This document shows, in pieces, positions 36,801 to 42,889 of a stretch of DNA of 64,000 nt. Location of the stretch: the NCBI RefSeq assembly GCF_900091955.1, contig NZ_FMDF01000133.1, forward strand, positions 46,417 to 110,416. Direction: 5' to 3'. This stretch comes from Streptomyces sp. Ncost-T10-10d (GTDB lineage: Bacteria; Actinomycetota; Actinomycetes; Streptomycetales; Streptomycetaceae). The translations under genes and the position numbers were made by a program. The notes under the pieces are model-generated. The model was not told the DNA's origin. It was given only the letters and a program-made list of their open reading frames with translations, and did no database searches. Positions within the stretch are counted from its first letter, which is position 1, and each line of letters opens with the position of its first letter.

Positions 36801-37963
36801 TGCGGGCCACGAGCTCTCAGGACGCCGATCTACGGGAGACGGCCGTCGCGGCCCGGGACGACGCGGCACACCGTTTCCGGCACCTGTGCCTCGTCGGCCT
36901 GGCAGAGGACGCCGGAATCGCGCTGGAACTCGACGCCGGGGACGGCACCAGGGCCACCCTGGAGGCCGCCCGCGCCACCGCGGCCCAGTGGCCCGGCCTC
37001 CCCCACGCGCCGCGGAATCTCGGCGACGCCGCGACCCGTCTCTCCGAAGCCGTTCACGAGGCCCGTGGACACCTCGGCGTCCGTGCGGACCTGGCTCTGG
37101 AGCCCGACGACGACGTCCAGCTCTTCACCGCCACTCTGGACGGCGTACGCGTCGGGGCGGCCGGGCTGCTCACCACGCTCACCCAGGAACGCGACCGCAG
37201 TCGCGGCGACATCAGCACCGCCGAGCGGCGTCTCTTCGACCAGATCCTCACCGGTGACATCCGCCGTCACCTCGCCGCCCGGATCCGCCGGGCCGGCGAA
37301 CTCGTCGAGCACATGAACGGGCACCTGGAGCGGGTCCGTACGGCCTCCAACGTCGCGGTCCAACTCGTCTGGGACGTCCGCCCGGACCTCCCGGACAGTA
37401 CCCGCACCGCTCGCCGGCTGCTCCTGAAGGACCCCGCCCGGGTCACCGAGTCGGACCGGGAGGCCCTGCATACCTTCTTCCGTGCCCGTATCGAGGAGGC
37501 CAAGGGCAACGACACGGCCGCGAGCTGGGAGGAGCACCTCGGCGAGGTGCTGGACTACACCGCCTGGCACAGCTTCACCGTCCGTCTCGACCGGGCGGAC
37601 GGAAACGGCTGGCAGCCGCTGACCAAGAGGCTGCACGGGGCTCTCTCCGGCGGAGAGAAGGCCATCGCCTTGCACCTGCCGCTGTTCGCGGCCGTCGCCG
37701 CCCACTACGAGGACGTGCCCCTGGCGCCCCGCCCCATCCTGCTCGACGAGGTCTTCGTCGGCGTCGACACCGTCAACCGAGGACAGGTCTTCGCCCTGCT
37801 GACCGCACTCGACCTGGATCTCGTGATCACCTCCGACCACGAGTGGGGCACCTATCGCGAGCTTCCTGGCATCGCCGTCCACCAGCTCCTTACCGACGGC
37901 GGCGACGACGCCGTCACCAGCGCGCGCTTCGTCTGGAACGGCACCGGCATGGAGGCGGGATGA
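33806..37963 (+). CDS. jetC: Wadjet SMC-like ATPase JetC (TIGR02680)
   Basis: 1385 residues. Walker A GQNGSGKS at residues 60-67; long Arg/Glu/Ala-rich coiled coils from ~250 to ~600 and ~750 to ~1050 flanking a hinge-like region; ABC signature LSGGEKAIALHLPLF near 1281; Walker B RPILLDEVFVGVD near 1311. All ATPase motifs are intact, so the motor should be active. JetC extrudes DNA loops and with JetA/JetB detects small closed circles. The start is GTG, overlapping jetB. This is the largest gene in the window. Confidence 0.95.
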   Translation: MSVTELPFQLRSEETAELPLVRAADAAPSRWQPHRAGILNVWRYYDETFTFHQGRLLLRGQNGSGKSKALELLLPFLFDASLRPNRLSTFGGSERTMHWNLLGAGASSKTRVGYVWMEFRRVGDDGTEEWFGCGARLHASVHTSTAHAEYFTTGSRIAHPEGVPLVNEVGQPLTKAALAEALRDRGEVHPSATDHRTAVRRALFAGMAEQRYESLLSALLQLRQPKLSERLDPSLLSTLLSRALPPLGEGEITELAEGFERLDRQRDHLDRLDAEVTAAETVASRQRAYARRVLRAGAAGLISATTDMDGRTRAARLSGEALDEALVERASTQTLRDEQDLRAHALDETVEGLRERDAYKKGEELDRLRRDTADLVAAAKERRATAESAETGAEKDRKLAAETAGYARTLDEHAREAADESHRSARAAGMESVHHEVSTILDSGSAALLTDGPGAGTGGRWPESSGAVARTVGEHAARKARRLLRGAVTARREQVMHITEAIEEHDRAVRDRGAAEGLLDEARTRLGEAIVHRDETAGAWDDAVAGQADLLLAWAAGCTELRIADPAELAARAAVEADVRALVDAAARPLDQEITTARAGVRAARRGLGEERDRLDEEARRLSGETDLPPPAPPTRTTVRTTAAGAPLWRLVAFREGVPVTVQAAVEAALEASGLLDAWVSPSDGIMLPGHDTRAEPALAAAAPGPSLLDVLRPEEDIPVPVGTVAHILAGVAYGTTLPGGHPAAVSAEGAWRLAPATGTWSKPEPAFIGALARQRARRRRIAELTGRIKETDAALAALDDQLNELDARATTLEMDRAARPGHRELDARRRGWDRAEEMMAARDEVVRDATTHLARRETGVAHALRTLSRRAAEHGLPTDRERLRSLSSDVDGFRDLADSWVDARITAATAAEGARQTATQADRSRRIADERVGEAAAFEAKAAGTTARLEAVEATVGEDYRQIVVRVEEARAERDRCRSEVRRATRLLVDLEGRIGGLRATSSQDADLRETAVAARDDAAHRFRHLCLVGLAEDAGIALELDAGDGTRATLEAARATAAQWPGLPHAPRNLGDAATRLSEAVHEARGHLGVRADLALEPDDDVQLFTATLDGVRVGAAGLLTTLTQERDRSRGDISTAERRLFDQILTGDIRRHLAARIRRAGELVEHMNGHLERVRTASNVAVQLVWDVRPDLPDSTRTARRLLLKDPARVTESDREALHTFFRARIEEAKGNDTAASWEEHLGEVLDYTAWHSFTVRLDRADGNGWQPLTKRLHGALSGGEKAIALHLPLFAAVAAHYEDVPLAPRPILLDEVFVGVDTVNRGQVFALLTALDLDLVITSDHEWGTYRELPGIAVHQLLTDGGDDAVTSARFVWNGTGMEAG

Positions 37964-39249
37964 CGACCACGGACGCGACGACCGGCACGGAACCGCACCC
38001 GGGCGAAGCCACCCTGCGTCGCCGCGAGCTCCGCCCTCTCTGGCAGTCGGTCCACGGCCGCCTCTCCTCCGGACGCCCCGTCACACGCGTACGCATCGGA
38101 CCGTTGGACGAGACCCAGCGGGAGGCACTCGCAGACCTCCTCGGTCTGGACCACCTGCCGGAAACCCGCCCCTTCGTCGCCCTGAACCGATTGGAGGAGG
38201 CGGTCGCCGAACTCTCCGGCCGCACCGTACGAGAAGTCGTTGTCGCGCTCGTCGGCCCACTCGGAGACAGAGCTGGTGAGCGCCGCCGCCTGGACGACGA
38301 ACGTGCTGGGCTGTGGGGTTGGCTGGCCGGTCACGACACCGTAAGGGCGCAGCCGGTGCTCGCCGACTGGGCTGCATCCTGCCGAGCCGCGGGTCTGGTC
38401 GGCGGCTCGGCGGAACGTACCCGCACGCAGCTCACCGATGCGCTCAAGGTGCTCGCCGAACTCCCCGGTCCGGGCGAACCCCTGCCCGTCTTCGCCGCCC
38501 GGGTCCTGAACGGCCACGCGCACGCCCTCGACGACGGCACACCTCTTTCCACCCTCGTCCTCCGTGCCCTCGCGACCCTTTACGACACCGTCCCGCCCCA
38601 GTCCGCAGCGGAACGGCGGGCCCTGTGGAGCCGCGCGGGTGTAGCCGACGACGAGTTGTCCGCCACAGTCCTCGTCGGCGGACTGCGCCCGTCCGGCGAC
38701 GGTCTGCTCGCCCGGCTGGCCGCGGCGTGCGCAGAGGCCGGTCAGGCCGCGAGCCTGACCCTCGCCCACGTCCGGACCCCAGGCCGGTTCGCCCTGCCCG
38801 CAGGCTCCGTACCCGTCGTGCGGGTAGTGGAGAATCCCAGCATTCTGGCCCTGGCTCTACGCCGTTTCGGTTCCTCCTGTCCGCCGCTCGTCTGCACATC
38901 CGGCTGGCCCAACAGTGCGGCTGTCCAGCTCCTGCGCATGCTCGCGGATCAAGGTGCCGCTCTCCGATACCACGGTGACTTCGATGGTGAGGGCATCCGT
39001 ATCGCCGCATACGTCCTGGACAAGACACCGGCGCACCCCTGGCGTATGACGGCCGAGGACTACCGTGCCGCGGTCGTCCGCAACCCGCACGGCCCTCGGC
39101 CCGGGCGTATCACCGAAGCGCCGTGGGACCCCGAGCTGGCCGGGGCCATGGTGGAGCATGGGACTGCCGTGGTCGAGGAGCTGGTGGCCGATGTGCTGTT
39201 GGAGGACCTCGCTTGTACGGCTCAGCAGGAGCGCCCCTCCAGGTGGTAG
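37960..39249 (+). CDS. jetD: Wadjet nuclease subunit JetD (DUF3323-DUF2399, TOPRIM)
   Basis: 429 residues of the TIGR02679 family. The C-terminal DUF2399 part has a TOPRIM-like acidic motif, YHGDFDGEGIRIAAYVL near residues 336-352, preceded by CTSGWPNSAAVQLLRML. JetD is the topoisomerase-VI/Spo11-like nuclease that cleaves plasmid DNA trapped by the JetABC motor. Key acidic residues (D-x-D) are present, so the system looks functional. The ATG overlaps the jetC stop. The gene set DUF2397/DUF2398/TIGR02680/DUF2399 is one of the non-type-I Wadjet subgroups (type III by my recollection, not certain). Confidence 0.93.
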   Translation: MTTTDATTGTEPHPGEATLRRRELRPLWQSVHGRLSSGRPVTRVRIGPLDETQREALADLLGLDHLPETRPFVALNRLEEAVAELSGRTVREVVVALVGPLGDRAGERRRLDDERAGLWGWLAGHDTVRAQPVLADWAASCRAAGLVGGSAERTRTQLTDALKVLAELPGPGEPLPVFAARVLNGHAHALDDGTPLSTLVLRALATLYDTVPPQSAAERRALWSRAGVADDELSATVLVGGLRPSGDGLLARLAAACAEAGQAASLTLAHVRTPGRFALPAGSVPVVRVVENPSILALALRRFGSSCPPLVCTSGWPNSAAVQLLRMLADQGAALRYHGDFDGEGIRIAAYVLDKTPAHPWRMTAEDYRAAVVRNPHGPRPGRITEAPWDPELAGAMVEHGTAVVEELVADVLLEDLACTAQQERPSRW

Positions 39250-39470
39250 CCCAGTGGGCGTGTGTCGGCTTCAGGGACCGTTGCCGTCGACTTCACCGTC
39301 AACCCTGCCCACCAGCACGCCGCCGGCGCCCGCAAGAGGGGGCTGCGGACGAGGGCGAACTGGAAGATCCGGGCCGCTCGCGGACGCCCTCTTCTGCTTG
39401 TCGGCTGCCGGCATCCATGCCCTGACCGCACAGACGGGGCGAACGTTGTTCGGTGTGATGTCATCGGTCG

Positions 39471-39816
39471 TCAGGGGCGGGTGGCGGTGATCCCTTCGGC
39501 ACGGATGATCTCCTCGAAGCGGCCTTCGGCGCTGAAGGCGAGCAGGGCTTTGCGCAGATCGCGTTCGAAGGCGTCTTTGTGGTCGCCGAATTGGGCGGGA
39601 GCGGACGACCGCGCCGCCAGGCTCGATGATGCGGTCGCGGTCCATCCGGTGGCAGGGTCGGCTCCGGTGGCGGTGCTGTCGTAGCGGTCCCTGAAGGCTC
39701 GGGCAACGACCTGGTCGTCAAGGCACCTTCACCCAGGACCCGTCCTGATCCGAGAGCAAGGTTCCGGCGCGCCAGGCACGGCCGAGGAGTCTGAGATTCC
39801 TGTTGTGGGTATTCAT
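39471..39816 (-). pseudogene. Frameshifted small gene of unknown function
   Basis: Starts at ATG 39816 behind AAGGA (MNTHNRNLRLLGRAWRAGTL ... SDQDGSWVKVP) and meets a stop at 39718. Removing one T near 39720 joins it to a second open frame (DDQVVARAFRDRYDSTATGA ... DAFERDLRKALLAFSAEGRF, EEIIRAEGITATRP) ending at 39471, giving a protein of about 114 residues. Both halves read like real protein with matching codon bias, so a one-base insertion or sequencing error is likely. Family unknown. It is divergent from the first ATP-grasp gene and its start lies 9 bp from the CRP-like palindrome. The ~220 bp between it and jetD hold nothing recognisable. Confidence 0.6.
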
Positions 39817-39824
39817 GATTTCCT

Positions 39825-39870
39825 TGTGATCCATATCACAGGAGGTGATCGACTGGGTCTGTGCAATGAT
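39825..39870 (+). promoter_or_regulatory. CRP-like palindrome and promoter of the first ATP-grasp gene
   Basis: TGTGATCCATATCACA (39825-39840) is a perfect inverted repeat with the TGTGA-N6-TCACA spacing of CRP-family sites. TGTGCAATGAT follows at 39860-39870, the last six bases being a -10-like AATGAT. The same arrangement with identical 35-bp offset occurs before the second ATP-grasp gene. Confidence 0.6.
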
Positions 39871-39960
39871 TCACCGGTGCCGGAAAAGATCCGGCTGCGT
39901 CACGATGAAACCGCAATAACTTCTCCCTGGCTCGGCAAGTCGTAACACTGGAGACGGCAC

Positions 39961-41148
39961 ATGCCCACGATGGTGGTTATTGGATATCGGGATGATCTTG
40001 ACGAGGCGCTACGACGTCGGGATGTGGATCCCTTCTACATCGTTCCGACTCCGATCATCTCGCCGGAGAAGAAAAAATTTCGCTGTGTCGCCGACATGGA
40101 GAACGTCCAGGAAGTTCTCCGCTCGGTGCTCTCTGTACAGGCGGAAGACCTGGCAGGCGTGCTCAGCGTCCATGAGATGGGTGTATTCCCGGCGGCATAT
40201 CTGCGCGGGCAATTAAATCTTCCGGGGAACGCGGATTCCCGTAAGGTCCTCGCCTTCCGGGACAAGTACCTCCAGAAGAGCCTGCTGCCGCCGGAGGTGC
40301 GGCGCGCGCGGTGCCGGTATCTGCCCGTGGGTACGCCCTACGAGGAGCCGGCCGCCGAGCTGGGCACCCCTTTCGTCGTCAAGCCGGCCACCGGGGCGGG
40401 CGCCCTGCGCACCGGCATCGTCCGCTCGCCCGAGGAGTACGCCCGAGCGCTCGAGCCGTTCTCCGGACGCTCGGACGTCGAGGTCGTCGCCGAGTCGTTC
40501 GTCGACGCGCCCGAGGTCTACCTCGACGGCGTCTGGCAGCACGGCGTGCTCCAGTGGTCGTCTCTGAGCAGTAATCACATCTCCCCGCTCAGCGCCGTGC
40601 AGGGTGGCGTCCTGGCCGCGCATGTGCGCGACCGACAACGATGTCCGGACCTCTTCGGGCAGGCGGAGGCCATGGCCCGCCGGGTGCTCGCCACCCTGGA
40701 GGCGCCCGACTGCGTCTTCCATATGGAGGCGTTCCATCAGCCCGACGGGCTGACGTTCGGCGAATGCGCCGTCCGGCTGCCGGGAGCCCTGTCGCCCCGG
40801 GTCAATCAACTGACCTACGGCGTCGACCTCCTCGACATCGAGATCGCCCTCGCCCTGGGGGAGGCGCCCGAGCCGCCGTACGGCCACCGGCCACCGGACC
40901 GCTTCCACGGTTATCTGCTCCTGCGCCCCCCGCGTGACGGCACGCTGGCTCAGGAGGACTTCGAGCGCGCCTTCTCCTTCGACGAGCTGCACTACCCCTC
41001 CGCTCCCGATGCGCCGGTCGGTCCTTACGGCCGCGTCGGACACGCCATCGTGTCCGACGCGGACGAGTCGAGGCTCAGGCGCACGATCGACGAGATTGCA
41101 CGCTTCAACGAGGCAGGCGGCGCCCGCGGCGGCTCGTCGCTCGCATGA
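39961..41148 (+). CDS. ATP-grasp carboxylate-amine ligase, copy 1
   Basis: 395 residues. N-terminal Rossmann-like part (MPTMVVIGYRDDLDEALRRR), then the ATP-grasp lysine loop (TPFVVKPATGAGALRTGIV), the central strand VEVVAESFVDAPEVYLDGVW, and the metal-binding segment VFHMEAFHQPDGLTFGECAVRLPGAL. Such enzymes phosphorylate a carboxylate with ATP and join it to an amine, making amide or peptide bonds. It is about 60% identical by eye to the second ATP-grasp protein (41456-42622), so the pair arose by duplication. GGAGACGGC precedes the ATG. It is the first gene of the orphan biosynthetic cluster. Substrates unknown. Confidence 0.9.
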   Translation: MPTMVVIGYRDDLDEALRRRDVDPFYIVPTPIISPEKKKFRCVADMENVQEVLRSVLSVQAEDLAGVLSVHEMGVFPAAYLRGQLNLPGNADSRKVLAFRDKYLQKSLLPPEVRRARCRYLPVGTPYEEPAAELGTPFVVKPATGAGALRTGIVRSPEEYARALEPFSGRSDVEVVAESFVDAPEVYLDGVWQHGVLQWSSLSSNHISPLSAVQGGVLAAHVRDRQRCPDLFGQAEAMARRVLATLEAPDCVFHMEAFHQPDGLTFGECAVRLPGALSPRVNQLTYGVDLLDIEIALALGEAPEPPYGHRPPDRFHGYLLLRPPRDGTLAQEDFERAFSFDELHYPSAPDAPVGPYGRVGHAIVSDADESRLRRTIDEIARFNEAGGARGGSSLA

Positions 41149-41455
41149 CGGCGGCCCGGCCGGATCCGGCCCAGGGTGCGGCGAATCGTACGCAGGCGCC
41201 CTACGGGTCACCGGTCCTGTAATTACATGGCGCCGCAAGCCCTGACCGGCTCGGCGAATATCTCCCGGCGCGCAGAGGCAGAAGTTCGCGAAGCGAGTAA
41301 TTGCAAAAACCTGCATTGTGGTCCATATCGCACGATCCGCCGCCATGTGGCTGTGTAATGATGCATCGGATGTCAGGGGGTGGATCCCGCCGCTCATCGC
41401 GACGTAACACGACAGTAATTCGTCATTTTGGCAGTGGTGACTTTGGAGACGGCGC
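41149..41455. other. Intergenic region between the two ATP-grasp genes
   Basis: 307 bp without a gene. Its right half is a diverged copy of the region upstream of the first ATP-grasp gene (see 41317-41362), ending with the same GGAGACGGC ribosome-site segment. The left half is relatively AT-rich for this genome (around 41280-41330) and shows no further structure. Confidence 0.6.
41317..41362 (+). promoter_or_regulatory. Second copy of the CRP-like box and promoter, before ATP-grasp copy 2
   Basis: TGTGGTCCATATCGCA (41317-41332) matches 14 of 16 bases of the perfect palindrome at 39825-39840; TGTGTAATGAT follows at 41352-41362, again 35 bp from the start of the box. The distance from box to ATG is 123 bp versus 120 bp for copy 1. 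Confidence 0.6.
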
Positions 41456-42622
41456 ATGCCCACGATAGTCGTTGTCGGATACCGGGAAGATCTCGATCAA
41501 GCCCTGCGGCGCCGAGGCCTGGAACCCTTTTACATCGTGTCGGCACCCCTGCATTTACAGGACAGGAAGAACTATCGCTGCGTCGCGGACATGGAGAACG
41601 CGCAGGAAGTCTTCCGGGCGGTTCTCTCCGCCGGTCTCGGTGACCTGGCCGGCGTCATCAGCGTCCATGAATTCGGAGTCTTCGCGGCGGCCTATTTGCG
41701 CCGGCAGTTGCATCTTCCCGGAAACTCCGATTCCCGGGGAGTTCTCTTCTTCCGGGACAAGTACCTGCAGAAGAACCGGCTCCCGCCGGACGTCCGGCGC
41801 GCGCGGGCCCGTTATGCGTCCCGGGCCACGCCCTACGCGGAACTCGCCGAGGAACTGGGGAAGCAGTTCGTCGTCAAACCCGCCATCGGCGCTGGGGCGC
41901 TGCGCACCGAGGTCGTCCGCTCCGCCGAGGAGTACCACCGCGCGCTGGAGCCGTTCCCGGGTGAGTCGGACGTCGATGTGGTCGCCGAGTCGTTCGTCGA
42001 CGCCCCCGAGATCTACATGGACGGGATCTGGCAGGGCGGCGACCTGCACTGGCGCTCCCTGACGCGCTATCACAGCTCGCCGCTGAGCGCCGTGCACGGT
42101 CGGGTCCTCGCGGCCCATCTGCTCGACGAGCGGCTGCACCCGGACCTGTTCGAACAGGCGGAGGACCTCACCAAACGGGTGCTCAGGACCCTGGAGGCAC
42201 CGGACTGCGTGTTCCATCTGGAGGCGTACGTCGAACAGGACGGGCTGACCTTCGGCGAATGCGCCATTCGCCTGCCGGGCGCGCTCTCCCCTCAACTGGT
42301 CCAACTCACCTACGGAGTCGACCTCTTCGACGCCGAGATCAGCTTGGCGCTCGGACTGAGTGTCTCCCTCCCCCCGGCGGTCCGCCCGCCGGAGCGCTTC
42401 CACGGCTATCTCCTGCTACGGAGCCCCGGCCACGGCAACCTGACGCGCGAGGACTTCGCGCGCGCCTTCACCTTCGACAAGCTCACCTATTCCTCCTCAC
42501 CGGACACCTCACCCGGACCCTACGGCCGCGTCGGCGAGGCGATCGTCTCCGACTCGGACGAGCGGCGGCTCAGCCGCACGATCGCAGAGATCGTCCGGTT
42601 CAACGAGACCGGCGGGAAGTAG
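41456..42622 (+). CDS. ATP-grasp carboxylate-amine ligase, copy 2
   Basis: 388 residues, colinear with the first ATP-grasp protein: MPTIVVVGYREDLDQALRRR, KQFVVKPAIGAGALRTEVV, VDVVAESFVDAPEIYMDGIW, VFHLEAYVEQDGLTFGECAIRLPGAL. All ATP-grasp ligands are kept in both copies, so both should be active; differences cluster in the middle (YHSSPLSAVHGRVLAAHL) and C-terminal parts, where substrate choice is likely made. Two ligases suggest two successive amide bonds or two alternative acyl/amine partners. It has its own promoter copy. Confidence 0.9.
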   Translation: MPTIVVVGYREDLDQALRRRGLEPFYIVSAPLHLQDRKNYRCVADMENAQEVFRAVLSAGLGDLAGVISVHEFGVFAAAYLRRQLHLPGNSDSRGVLFFRDKYLQKNRLPPDVRRARARYASRATPYAELAEELGKQFVVKPAIGAGALRTEVVRSAEEYHRALEPFPGESDVDVVAESFVDAPEIYMDGIWQGGDLHWRSLTRYHSSPLSAVHGRVLAAHLLDERLHPDLFEQAEDLTKRVLRTLEAPDCVFHLEAYVEQDGLTFGECAIRLPGALSPQLVQLTYGVDLFDAEISLALGLSVSLPPAVRPPERFHGYLLLRSPGHGNLTREDFARAFTFDKLTYSSSPDTSPGPYGRVGEAIVSDSDERRLSRTIAEIVRFNETGGK

Positions 42623-42889
42623 GGCCCCGGCGCGGACAGGCCCACGTCCCAGCGCCGCAGCGACTCCCACCGGCACATCGCCCGCACGTGGACCGCCACT
42701 CGCCGGCCTGAACCGGCGGCGACCGCGTGCCGCACACCGCCCGCGGCGGGCACCGCCCCGCCCCGGACTCACCGGGCCTCACCGTCATGCCCCCAGCCGT
42801 CCTCGGGCGGACATCACCCACCCCTCCTCCAGTACGTGCGCGCTGATCCACCCAGTTCAGTCCCACCTCGATCGGGGGTCCTCACTGTC

